Virus record (IMG/VR): IMGVR_UViG_3300014839_000047 | Location: 1 to 21,361 of that record | Source: a virus | DNA: 21,361 nt | Direction: 5' to 3' (one strand) | Part shown: positions 1 to 8,373 of the stretch, piece by piece | Numbering within the stretch: position 1 is the stretch's first letter | Layout: each line of letters begins with the position of its first letter | Position numbers and translations under genes: made by a program | Notes under the pieces: generated by a model | The model's input: only the letters and a program-made list of their open reading frames with translations | Databases searched by the model: none | What the model was told of the DNA's origin: nothing

Positions 1-527
1 AAGTTAGTTGCCCCACCATTCCATTGCAAAGTCTGGCTGTAAGCAGTGTTCCAAGTGGAGGTGGCTGAAAGGGGAACGTAAGTACTAGCGGCTGTGGTAG
101 TAGTAAGATATGGAGCCAAGGCCGAAGAAGTGATGAAGACTGAATCATTAGTCCACTGCGAAATATTGGGAGAAGCGAAGTTAGTTACCGTGAGTCCTGT
201 CGAAGTCGTAATATATCCAAGTGAGTTAGTCCAGCCTATTATTCCAGTAGTTGTGCTAAAAGTTATCGGCGTTGTCGCTGAAATTAAATTAAGCACCGAA
301 GATGTGCTAAGCGTGCTGTTAGTCAGAGTGTAAGTAAATGGCGAAGCTGTCGAAACAGTTAGCACCTTGCCTATATCCGTTGTAGTCGCAGAACCTATCC
401 CTGTGCCACCTTGTGCTGGCGTAAACACTGAAGCACCTAACATCAAAGGTGTAGGCTTGTAAAACCCAACTATCAAGGCACCAACTACTGCAATTCCACC
501 TAAAGCGTAAAGTATTCGTTTAAACAT
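1..527 (-). CDS. Fibre-like surface protein with N-terminal membrane anchor (partial)
   Basis: The reading frame opens at an ATG at 527-525 and is still open at the left edge, giving 175 visible codons; the C-terminus is missing. Residues 1-4 (MFKR) are positively charged and are followed by a hydrophobic stretch (about residues 5-21, LYALGGIAVVGALIVGF) that looks like an uncleaved signal anchor or signal peptide. After this comes a Ser/Thr-rich, beta-prone region with the QGGTG motif seen in many phage tail fibres, then a GKVLTVS segment and repeated Thr/Ser clusters. The start overlaps the upstream gene's stop by 8 bases (ATGTTTAA), so the two are probably translationally coupled. The composition suggests a trimeric fibre or adhesin-like stalk. 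A membrane anchor is unusual for a virion protein, so it could instead be displayed on the host envelope. The exact function is unknown. Confidence 0.75.
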   Translation of the reverse strand, partial: MFKRILYALGGIAVVGALIVGFYKPTPLMLGASVFTPAQGGTGIGSATTTDIGKVLTVSTASPFTYTLTNSTLSTSSVLNLISATTPITFSTTTGIIGWTNSLGYITTSTGLTVTNFASPNISQWTNDSVFITSSALAPYLTTTTAASTYVPLSATSTWNTAYSQTLQWNGGATN

Positions 528-1245
528 ATATAATCGTAAAATGTAGCCCCATAAATGAGCTATCTAGTGGAGTGGTATAGGTTACTGTATTACCTGTAAA
601 AGTGTAGTCGTAAGTCAAGTGCTGTCCTTGCCCGTTGATTATGAAGCTGATTACGGTTGTGGCGTTGTGAGCAAGCGTCAAGCTCGTTAGGCTGGCTATC
701 ACACCTGTTTGAGTGTAGAAAGTAGTGCTAGTGCCACCACCGCCTATGACAGTGAGAGGGCTATTAGCTGTACCATTACCGCTTAGAGTAGAATCGTGGC
801 TCACGCTGAATCCAGCTTGTGTCCACTGCATATTCTGGAAGCCTCGCAACGATTCAGTGTCTTTCAAGTCAAAAATTGATAATCTTTCCTTGCCTTTCAG
901 TTCTTTGAGTTTATTTCGTATCTCGCTAGGTGTTATTATAACTTCAGGAAGCTTTGGAATCAAAGGCAATATCATCGCCAGCAACTCATCTTCACTGTAA
1001 CTTTTGCCATCCGCACCCTTTTCTGGTTCAGGGATGTAAGCAGGCACTAATTCTCTTATCATCGCTCGCAGTTCGCTTTCAGTTCTAGGGCGATTCTCAA
1101 TAAAATGAACTAACTGCTCGTCCATATCCTTGTTCACTTTATCAACTTTACCGTCTATGCTATTTAGTTTTTCGATAACATCAACGAATAACTCTTGAGG
1201 AGTGGATGCTTTAGCGAACAGTTCTAACGCTTTTTTCTTGTTCAT
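520..1245 (-). CDS. Putative tail fibre / appendage protein
   Basis: This 241-residue protein has two parts. Residues 1 to about 135 are charged and helical, with a predicted coiled-coil character (LFVDVIEKLNSIDGKVDKVNKDMDE) and a proline-rich break (PAYIPEPEKGADGKSYSEDE). The remainder is beta-rich and contains SVSHDSTLSGNGTANSPLTV, a motif shape common in phage fibre and baseplate-tip proteins, and ends in a Thr-rich beta domain. This helical-stalk plus beta-tip layout fits a trimeric fibre; that is an inference from composition and motif, not a named family match. The start codon overlaps the TGA of the upstream ATP-grasp gene as ATGA. No Shine-Dalgarno sequence is visible (AAAAAACTCATATG). 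Confidence 0.7.
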   Translation of the reverse strand: MNKKKALELFAKASTPQELFVDVIEKLNSIDGKVDKVNKDMDEQLVHFIENRPRTESELRAMIRELVPAYIPEPEKGADGKSYSEDELLAMILPLIPKLPEVIITPSEIRNKLKELKGKERLSIFDLKDTESLRGFQNMQWTQAGFSVSHDSTLSGNGTANSPLTVIGGGGTSTTFYTQTGVIASLTSLTLAHNATTVISFIINGQGQHLTYDYTFTGNTVTYTTPLDSSFMGLHFTIIYV

Positions 1246-2720
1246 ATGAGTTTTTTGAGTTTAGCTCTGACTTGTTTTCGAGTCCTTTCTCTTTTTTCTT
1301 TTTTAAATACTGTTAATTTTTCAGATTCAGGCAATATATAGCCCCATTTAATCAAATCGTCTTTGGCTTTGTGGTAGTTTGACTTGCCGAAATCGTTGCG
1401 GTAAAAGGATTTAGGAACCTTGATTTTATCAAACAGCTTTTCAAGTTTCTCGCCAGCTTCTTCGGGTGTTTTACCCATCATACTGGCTGTTAGGATGTAA
1501 CCATCAGGATTAGCTATCTTGAGCTTGCCGTCTTTAAATCTAAGCCCGTCAGGGTGGATGTGCAACCAATCTTCTTTAGTAAAATCTTTAGTAAAGTTTA
1601 CTACTATGTCCTCTGAATTAGACATCTTAAATGATATAGTTTCACAAATCTCATCCATTGTAGTAGGCTTTTGGCTTTCATAAAGTTGCGTCATCTTGTG
1701 CGAATTGACGAACGGAAATGGTTTAGTATAGAGCCAAGATACTATACAATAATCTGGGTCATAGTTAAAGTTCGGGTCTTGTTTACCGTCTGCCATCGCT
1801 TTGAAAAAATCGTACCACGAGGACTTATGAATTTCTAACTGCCCAGAAGTAGCTGGCACGCCCATTCTTGGAGTATTCTCTAAAAAGTAAGCACCTTTCT
1901 CGGTAACTATGGTATTAACATCAAAATCACCTCTAAAATCTGTATGTTTTAAAATATCCCTGCATTTGTCTAAAGTTTCTTTAAACAGTTTAGAATTAAG
2001 GGCTTTTTCATACTTAAGAACAGTGTACATCTCACCAGTTGATTCACCGAAATTACCGCTCATCAGAGATTTATGTTCCCAGTTTTCTTCGCAGACCTCG
2101 TCGCCGTCTTTGTCTTTCATAAACTCTTTTCCGTTCCAGTAGGAACCAACTGCCATTTCGTAGCCTTCAATCTTTTCCTGCAAAACAAAATCCTTTTTAA
2201 CGCCATCAATCCAGTTCTTTTCCATTATTGATAAAAAGTCTAGTATATCTTCCGAGTTCGGCATTTTAGCGACAAAGTTCAATCCTTTTATTTCGTCGAT
2301 TTTCCCGCACTGTTTTAGTACCCACTTTCCACCTCGTTGCTCAATTATCTGTCTAATCATTTCAAAAGAATCTACCTCTATCATCTCAGGTACTTTAAGA
2401 CCTGCTAGTTTGGCAATTTTATTAGCCCAGGCACGCTTTAATTCTAAGTTATCAGAGAGCTTATCACCGCCTATCACGCTCTTTCCTGACTTGCGAAGCT
2501 CTGAACTCTCGTTATTATTGCTCTTGTCCTCGTAGACAATTAAATCGCAGTCTTTAGCGTATTCTAATCTATCAGCGTATGGTATACGCTTAATAGTACC
2601 TTTCAAGATATTGCAGGGGCGTTTGAGAGCAACAGCAACGTCGTGGCCTTCTAACTTTAACTTCAAAGCAAGAGAGGGAGCGAGCCATTCATCGGAAATT
2701 ATTAGACACTTTTTGGCCAT
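1242..2720 (-). CDS. ATP-grasp ligase, GAR synthetase (PurD)-like
   Basis: This 492-residue protein has the layout of the ATP-grasp superfamily and looks most like phosphoribosylamine-glycine ligase. Residues 4-32 form a Rossmann-like start (CLIISDEWLAPSLALKL). Residues 93-112 match the helix that opens the ATP-binding domain (LELKRAWANKIAKLAGLKVP). K136 in WVLKQ is the expected ATP-phosphate lysine, and QEKIEGYEMAVG (181-192) is the expected lid and acidic strand. FLENTPRMG (279-287) carries the metal-binding E281 and N282 and the following R285. The catalytic residues are therefore present. The family joins a carboxylate to an amine through an acyl-phosphate; the substrate here is unknown. 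The C-terminus (about 470-492) is a Lys/Arg-rich tail not expected in PurD. The gene sits between a virion protein and a fibre-like protein, so it may modify a virion or cell-surface component rather than make purines. The start follows the upstream stop by 2 bases (TAAATATG). Confidence 0.8.
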   Translation of the reverse strand: MAKKCLIISDEWLAPSLALKLKLEGHDVAVALKRPCNILKGTIKRIPYADRLEYAKDCDLIVYEDKSNNNESSELRKSGKSVIGGDKLSDNLELKRAWANKIAKLAGLKVPEMIEVDSFEMIRQIIEQRGGKWVLKQCGKIDEIKGLNFVAKMPNSEDILDFLSIMEKNWIDGVKKDFVLQEKIEGYEMAVGSYWNGKEFMKDKDGDEVCEENWEHKSLMSGNFGESTGEMYTVLKYEKALNSKLFKETLDKCRDILKHTDFRGDFDVNTIVTEKGAYFLENTPRMGVPATSGQLEIHKSSWYDFFKAMADGKQDPNFNYDPDYCIVSWLYTKPFPFVNSHKMTQLYESQKPTTMDEICETISFKMSNSEDIVVNFTKDFTKEDWLHIHPDGLRFKDGKLKIANPDGYILTASMMGKTPEEAGEKLEKLFDKIKVPKSFYRNDFGKSNYHKAKDDLIKWGYILPESEKLTVFKKEKRERTRKQVRAKLKKLI

Positions 2721-2722
2721 AT

Positions 2723-4498
2723 TTATTTTAGTTTAGCGTTTTGTATTTTTCCAGTTAGGAGAGGGCTTTTACCGCTAAGACTTCCTGTACTTTTAAAATC
2801 AGTTTCAGCTTCACCAAATATTCTTTTTAATTGAGTAGCGATTTCATCCACATTAGCAATTTTCTCCCCTACACGGCTTATATTTCCCATTAGAGAAACA
2901 AACTCGCCTACTAAACGAGGAGAAGAAGCGGCAAGATAAGTTGTCAAGATAGGCCAAGAAGCTGGTTGAGTCAAAACTTCCATCGCTCCTGCTCCGCCAG
3001 CAACCGTTTGTACGGCACCAGCGATGCCTTTAGCAGTCCAGGGAGCCAACGAGGCGGCCGCTAATTTACCTGTAATATCCTTACCGCCTGTTTGTTGAAG
3101 AGTATTTAAAAGTTCTTTTCTAAATTCCTGATTCTGTCTTACGGCCATCATAAGTTTTCTGGCGGCCGTGTCAGAAGAAGTCTTTGTCCCTAGTGATAAT
3201 CCTTTAGTAATATCTGTTAAGACATCCGAGGCTTCGTGATATTTCGTGGTCATTACCTTATAACCTGGTATTCCTTCTTCCAAACCTGTTTTTAAATTAT
3301 TCTTTATTTGATTGAGCAAAGCATACCCTGGTGTTCCAGGTTTTGCCTGGTCTACATAGTCAGAGATTCTCTTTTTCAAAGTGTCCAAACCTTTTGCGGA
3401 CGTATCTGACCAGCTAAACACATCCTCTAAGCCTTTTTGTACAGCTTCCTTACCTTCAGTAATAGTAGTTTTTCTCAAATCTACCAAATTTATTTTCTTT
3501 CCAGTTGTATCACCCTTTAGACCTATATCAAAATTTTCAGGTTTTGCTAAATCTTTTACTTTATCTCTTAAACCGCTTAAAATATCGTCAAAGCTACCTG
3601 TATTTCCTTTGACCGTCTTTTCAAAATCAGCAAGATAAGTATTTCTTCTATTATTAACCATCTTTTGCAAAGAAGTTCTGGCGTCTTCAAGAGCTTTTTG
3701 TTGCAGTCCAGCTCCGCTATCAACGCCGACTTCTTTTAAATACTTCTGGACATTAGGATTTTTAAATGCTTCTTCTACGCTAAACGCTTGAGAGCCTGTA
3801 GACTTTCCCAATGCTTCTGAGATACCTTTTCCAATCAAAGAAACTGCTGGTTTTATTAAAGCCCCAGCAATGGGGAGAGCCGCACCAACTAGAGCTTGAG
3901 TCTTAACTTCTTTTCCAACTCCGCCAGTCTGTAAAGCTGTTTGCCCACCAAATAACGTTCCCTCTGCCAAAGACCTGCCAACTATACTGGCTCCCTTAGC
4001 TAATTTTTCTCCAGCACCTAAAGCTTTGGCTCCTGTTTCGAGAGTCTTGCCTACTTCTATTGAAGTATCACCTGGGATTAGAAATTCACCTAATTGCTCG
4101 GCTCCAAAACCTATCTTTTGAGCTGTATTTGTAGGTGCCAATTTTTGTTGTAAACCTAATTGTTCAGAACCAGTCTGAGGGGCAGTCTTTATGCCAACAG
4201 CTTTTAATGGAGCTTGTAAAATCTTTTCTCCAAGAGAGGCACCGCCAGCTAAAGTATGACCAACACCTTTTATTATTCCTGTACCAAAATTCTGAAAAGT
4301 ATCTGCTAAGGCGACAGGTATTTGTTTAGCAACGTCGAGATTGCTGACACCTGCCTGCTTTACACTTCCTCCAAGATTAGACGAATTATAAGGCGTAATA
4401 GACCCTTGAGCCTGTAAATCTTTCAAAGATACTACATTTTTAGGATTTGTAGGTGTAATTGTTCCTTGCTTTTGTAAATCCTGTAATGATATAGTCAT
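2723..4498 (-). CDS. Large virion protein, possible ejection/internal protein, with N-terminal tandem repeat
   Basis: I use the ATG at 4498 (591 residues) because it lies 1 base after the upstream stop (TAATATG), as at many junctions here; an in-frame ATG at 4522 would add 8 residues. The N-terminus carries two copies of a 16-residue repeat with a 20-residue period: ISLQDLQKQGTITPTN (3-18) and VSLKDLQAQGSITPYN (23-38). Next come Gly/Ala-rich amphipathic stretches (GTGIIKGVGHTLAGGASLG; IVGRSLAEGTLFGGQTALQ; LVGAALPIAGALI) that could insert in membranes. A long helical, charged region follows (about 250-450), then another Gly/Ala-rich helical region and a short charged tail. No enzyme motif is visible. 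The large size and position after the tail-nozzle candidate fit a protein ejected with the DNA. This is an inference; a minor structural protein is also possible. Confidence 0.65.
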   Translation of the reverse strand: MTISLQDLQKQGTITPTNPKNVVSLKDLQAQGSITPYNSSNLGGSVKQAGVSNLDVAKQIPVALADTFQNFGTGIIKGVGHTLAGGASLGEKILQAPLKAVGIKTAPQTGSEQLGLQQKLAPTNTAQKIGFGAEQLGEFLIPGDTSIEVGKTLETGAKALGAGEKLAKGASIVGRSLAEGTLFGGQTALQTGGVGKEVKTQALVGAALPIAGALIKPAVSLIGKGISEALGKSTGSQAFSVEEAFKNPNVQKYLKEVGVDSGAGLQQKALEDARTSLQKMVNNRRNTYLADFEKTVKGNTGSFDDILSGLRDKVKDLAKPENFDIGLKGDTTGKKINLVDLRKTTITEGKEAVQKGLEDVFSWSDTSAKGLDTLKKRISDYVDQAKPGTPGYALLNQIKNNLKTGLEEGIPGYKVMTTKYHEASDVLTDITKGLSLGTKTSSDTAARKLMMAVRQNQEFRKELLNTLQQTGGKDITGKLAAASLAPWTAKGIAGAVQTVAGGAGAMEVLTQPASWPILTTYLAASSPRLVGEFVSLMGNISRVGEKIANVDEIATQLKRIFGEAETDFKSTGSLSGKSPLLTGKIQNAKLK

Positions 4499-4499
4499 A

Positions 4500-6905
4500 T
4501 TATATGGCTTCAAATTGGTCATTACCTAAATATTTGTATTGCTTCCCATTAACAGTGTAAGATTGCCCAGTTGTATACTGATTTGAACCTTGCTGACTAG
4601 CTTTGTTATTTAACAGAGAACCTCCACTACTTCCGTTCTCATTCTTGTAAATACCCTGAATAATAGCGTCTTGAGTTCCTTTGTCAGCTTTCTTAAAATC
4701 AGCAGAGTTCTTTATTCCGTACTGTGCCAGCACGTCTTTACCAGTGTGATTTAAATACCAGTCTTGTATGGAAGTTGAATTGCTAAGTATCGCTCTGGCG
4801 GCTTCATTCGGGTCGCCAATAATTCTGATTGTGGACATAGAACTATCGCCAGGGAACGTGTCACCCTTTACCCACGGTATTCCTGCGGCGTCCAGAGCCT
4901 TAGTATACTGATTGCCTGAACTGTTTGTAGACATCGAGGCGGCGATAGGATTGTTATTTCTATCAGTTCTAAACCCAGATTGGCTCGCATTATCCTTGAA
5001 TGTTAAATTAATGCCAGTATCTTGAATCTGCTTATCATAACCCTCGATAGTTGTGTCCATTTCTTTTTGCAGTAAACCAAGAGTGGAAGCAAGTGTACCT
5101 TCTGATAGCGAAGTAGAGATAAGACTTTGAGCTTCGTTGCGAGCTGAATCCGATGAGCCAGCAGAAGAACCAGTCGAACCTGACATAATCTTGGCGTATT
5201 CGTTGGAGAAAGTTATGAGCGAATTGGATAGTAATTGTGTTGGAGTATCGCCAGTAAGCAATTTACCTTTAATAAATGCACTGTTAACTAACGGCCAATC
5301 AGTCCTTGAAACGCTTGAATTTAATGGGGCGACTTCTTTGCCAGTAGTTGGGTCGCTATACCCATTAAGAATCATATCAATCTGAGCCTTGGCTTTGTTT
5401 TCAAAAGCGGCGGTAGTTGATTTTAATGTTATTAACTTAGCGATAGCTGATTTATTGCCAGCGTAGGCAGTCCGTAAATCAGCTTCAGTCATACCGAGAG
5501 CGGCGGCAATATTGGAGGCTTTTGCTTTAACTGCGGCGTCATAAGCTATAATGGAAGGTTTCGAACCCATACCTGTTTTTTGGTATTTACCAGTTTCGGC
5601 GTAGGCGATAGCGTCTTCAAACACAGCACCATAAGTTTTACCAGTCTGTTTATAAATATCATTCCTGTTCTCGTCTGTTGGGGCGTACGGGTTGCCAGCA
5701 AAATCAGTGTATTCAATTTTACCGCTAGAAACGTCACCCGCTGAACTGGAAATGCCGCTTCCTGAAGAACCTACTGAACTCCCAGTACCAATAACAGTTT
5801 CAGAACCATCGGAATTAACTGCTACATTTTTACCAGATAGATTTATATAATGTTCACCAACTTTAGTTCCATCTTGATAATCGGCAATTTTCTTGTAGCC
5901 AGATTGCACTAATTTATTAGCGACATCCTGTTCTTTTTGAGAAAATTGTGATTGTTGAATATCAGTTTTGGTATTAAACTGACTTGCCTGAGTGTCAATT
6001 TTCTGTTGAGCTTGATTAGCCGAAATAGTTTTATAATAATTAGATTCAGCGTCTTTTCTGTCAGTAGTGGCTTTATTCCAACTGTCTTTAGCCTGCTGTA
6101 AATTCTGCGAAGCTTGAGATTGAGAAGAAGCGTAAGTAGCTCGTTCTTGCAATAGTTCTTGGATTCTCTGTTGAACTGGGGCTGTTTGCCCAGCGACTTC
6201 TGCGGCAATCTGAGAACGAGAAACAACGCCACCAGAAGCGGCGGCTTGAGCTTCTTTATCCTGTAAAGCCTGAGATATAGACGCTCTTAAAGACGAAACT
6301 TGGTCATCTATCGACTTAACTTGAGTCTGGGCTCCTTGATAGGCTTGTAACGCAGTTTGATAAACACCATAAGCGTCGTTTTCAGCTGATTTGGATTGCT
6401 GTACATAAGGGTCAGTATCAACAGTTTGAACTGTAGGAGTTTGAGGAGTCTGAGTATCTTGCGAGGCCGCACCAGCTACACTACCACCTAGTCCTGCGTC
6501 AGCTACTTGAACTTGAGGCTGTTGTGGTTGTTGCGGTTGCTGATTCGATTGTGGTTGTTGCGGTGTTTGTGGTAGAGCTTGAGCGACTGAGCCAGCAACA
6601 GGGGCAACTGCAGGTTTCTTACCAGACTTCATAGCGTTCAATAACGCAGTATTGCCCTCGGCAGTACCTACGTTAGCGATTCCATACTGCTGGCCTAGTT
6701 TTGTTCTGGCTTGGAGAGAGTTATCTTGCCCTATGGAAGTCAGATAATCAGAAATCGAGCTGTTTGTATTCAGTTTAGAATAAGTGACGGGTAAATTAGC
6801 TATTGTCTGGGGAGAAGCAGTAGCGTATTTTTTTACCTCGTCAGGAGTTGCTGGTCTATTCAGCAAACTTGTAAAAGCGTCGTTAATTTGATTATCTGTA
6901 TACAT
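4500..6905 (-). CDS. Large virion protein with Gln/Pro-rich linker and coiled coil, possible ejection protein
   Basis: This is the largest gene in the window (801 residues). Residues 1-60 contain FTSLLNRPATPDEVKKYATA, a short helical motif also seen in phage proteins of unknown role. Residues 68-92 (KLGQQYGIANVGTAEGNTALLNAM) form a compact motif, followed by a Gln/Pro-rich linker (about 110-140). A long Gln/Ala/Ser-rich coiled coil occupies about 170-330, and a Gly/Ser-rich stretch at about 365-390 separates it from a more globular C-terminal half. The protein ends with YTVNGKQYKYLGNDQFEAI, a small beta hairpin. No transglycosylase or peptidase motif is obvious. Size, coiled coil and position next to the 591-residue protein suggest an internal or ejected virion protein; this is an inference. 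Start spacing from the upstream stop is 3 bases (TAATATATG), with no Shine-Dalgarno sequence. Confidence 0.65.
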   Translation of the reverse strand: MYTDNQINDAFTSLLNRPATPDEVKKYATASPQTIANLPVTYSKLNTNSSISDYLTSIGQDNSLQARTKLGQQYGIANVGTAEGNTALLNAMKSGKKPAVAPVAGSVAQALPQTPQQPQSNQQPQQPQQPQVQVADAGLGGSVAGAASQDTQTPQTPTVQTVDTDPYVQQSKSAENDAYGVYQTALQAYQGAQTQVKSIDDQVSSLRASISQALQDKEAQAAASGGVVSRSQIAAEVAGQTAPVQQRIQELLQERATYASSQSQASQNLQQAKDSWNKATTDRKDAESNYYKTISANQAQQKIDTQASQFNTKTDIQQSQFSQKEQDVANKLVQSGYKKIADYQDGTKVGEHYINLSGKNVAVNSDGSETVIGTGSSVGSSGSGISSSAGDVSSGKIEYTDFAGNPYAPTDENRNDIYKQTGKTYGAVFEDAIAYAETGKYQKTGMGSKPSIIAYDAAVKAKASNIAAALGMTEADLRTAYAGNKSAIAKLITLKSTTAAFENKAKAQIDMILNGYSDPTTGKEVAPLNSSVSRTDWPLVNSAFIKGKLLTGDTPTQLLSNSLITFSNEYAKIMSGSTGSSAGSSDSARNEAQSLISTSLSEGTLASTLGLLQKEMDTTIEGYDKQIQDTGINLTFKDNASQSGFRTDRNNNPIAASMSTNSSGNQYTKALDAAGIPWVKGDTFPGDSSMSTIRIIGDPNEAARAILSNSTSIQDWYLNHTGKDVLAQYGIKNSADFKKADKGTQDAIIQGIYKNENGSSGGSLLNNKASQQGSNQYTTGQSYTVNGKQYKYLGNDQFEAI

Positions 6906-6908
6906 ATA

Positions 6909-8372
6909 TTATTCTGCAATTAAAACAATTTTTCTAATAATTGCACCCCAGTCATTTCCAGCGGTGCTTAATTGAATTTTAACTTTATCTCCCGTAAAAC
7001 CTTTGACATCAAGTCGAGTTCTTTCTGCGTTTAAATACGTAGTTGGTGTGATAGGATTCAGTACAGTTGTAGAAGAACCTGTTATTATATCTTCTCCACG
7101 CCCGTAGACAGTAACATTGATAGAATTTCCCGTGTGAGCTGGTGGAGAATCATAATTTATATCTAACGCTTGAAGATTTTTAACAGGAATCCATTGGCTT
7201 TTATATAAAATAGTCTGATAGATTGAACCAGTTGAAACGTAATAATAAAGATTAGAATTACCGCTCGGAACGTACTCATTTACTATAAGATTCCCATTAT
7301 AATCAACAACAAACTGGTCAAAATTACGACCTGAACTGTGAATGAACTCAATACCGCCCGACTCATCATTGCCATAAACCATCACTGGATGAGCTAAATC
7401 TGTATTGGATGACAATAAAATTCCCAAATAGTTTTTAAAATCAAACAATGAACAAGGAACTCCCGCTCTTACTCCTGTAGAGATAGTTGAAATCTGAGTA
7501 GTAAATACTTTTTGGAGATTAGTGCCTCTCATTTGGTAAATACAAGTTTTATCATTGGCTACTTGTACAGCCACATAAAGAACCGAATCAACCACTTTCA
7601 TATCGATAAACTTCCCTGGCACTTTCATTGAATAGTTAAAAGAATCAGTAGCCGTATCCCATAAACAAATATAATTCTGGGGATAACCCGTCGCTATACC
7701 GCCAGCACCCACTTTGCCAAAAGCAACAGCTAAATACTTATCGTTGAAGTTTCTCATCTGCGTCACTCCAAAACCAGCACCTAAATTGAGAACTGGGATT
7801 GTTAAAATAGTTGGCGTTCCAGAAGTCGGGTCAATCAATTTAACTAAATTAGATTGATTGGTAGTGCCGTCTGAAATTGCTATATGGTCAGAAAAAGGTT
7901 CCATAATATGCACCCCAGAAGTTTGAGAAATAGTGCCAAACGAACTCCAAGTTCCTTGAGGCAACGACATATAGAACACTTGCCCAGGGCTACCAGCGTT
8001 CGTCATAAAGAGCGAGTTAGCCCCAATAGCTAAGTAGCAATTCTGAGTCAGATTACTTGAACCGCTCGGATAACCCAAATCAGTGACAGACCCAGCAGTC
8101 AGACCGTAAACCTTGGTCGTATCAGTCACGGCGTACGCTGTAAAAGTACCCCCTGTACTCGATACCATATGCACTATATTCCCAGAAACCGAACCTACTA
8201 TGGGTTGCCAATCAAGCGAAGCGGCTAACGGTGCAATTTGTTCTTCTTGCGTTCCGTCAGTCAAATAATAAAGAGGATTAACACCTGAAATCAAATAGTG
8301 CTGATTCTTTTCAGAATATTGAGGAACCTGTGGATATTGTTTTAAGAAATTTTCTAAAACTATTTGTCGCAT
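6909..8372 (-). CDS. Beta-propeller-like tail protein, candidate tail nozzle/stabilisation protein
   Basis: I choose the ATG at 8372 (487 residues, MRQIVLENFLKQYPQ...) because it sits 1 base after the upstream stop (TAGTATG). The longer frame from 8414 would overlap the upstream gene by 41 bases. The protein is almost all beta, with recurring strand-turn-strand units typical of a propeller (for example CYLAIGANSLFMTNAGSPGQ; HIAISDGTTNQSNLVKLIDP; NYICLWDTATDSFNYSM; MKVVDSVLYVAVQVANDK). The N-terminus (about 1-40) is an extended segment that could plug into the adaptor ring. In P22-like podoviruses a beta-propeller nozzle protein (gp10) is encoded just after the gp4 adaptor, and the gene order here matches that. 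The identification rests on fold-like pattern and order, not on a clear sequence motif. Confidence 0.6.
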   Translation of the reverse strand: MRQIVLENFLKQYPQVPQYSEKNQHYLISGVNPLYYLTDGTQEEQIAPLAASLDWQPIVGSVSGNIVHMVSSTGGTFTAYAVTDTTKVYGLTAGSVTDLGYPSGSSNLTQNCYLAIGANSLFMTNAGSPGQVFYMSLPQGTWSSFGTISQTSGVHIMEPFSDHIAISDGTTNQSNLVKLIDPTSGTPTILTIPVLNLGAGFGVTQMRNFNDKYLAVAFGKVGAGGIATGYPQNYICLWDTATDSFNYSMKVPGKFIDMKVVDSVLYVAVQVANDKTCIYQMRGTNLQKVFTTQISTISTGVRAGVPCSLFDFKNYLGILLSSNTDLAHPVMVYGNDESGGIEFIHSSGRNFDQFVVDYNGNLIVNEYVPSGNSNLYYYVSTGSIYQTILYKSQWIPVKNLQALDINYDSPPAHTGNSINVTVYGRGEDIITGSSTTVLNPITPTTYLNAERTRLDVKGFTGDKVKIQLSTAGNDWGAIIRKIVLIAE

Positions 8373-8373
8373 A

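Noticed and set aside
94-333. Rightward 79-codon open frame
   Set aside because: It lies opposite the fibre-like minus-strand gene, whose frame is continuous with a clear start and fibre motifs; the rightward product is low-complexity Val/Glu-rich and has no ribosome site.
6490-6570. CRISPR-like or tandem DNA repeat
   Set aside because: The repetitive bases encode the Gln/Pro-rich linker of the 801-residue protein; there is no repeat-spacer pattern anywhere in the window.
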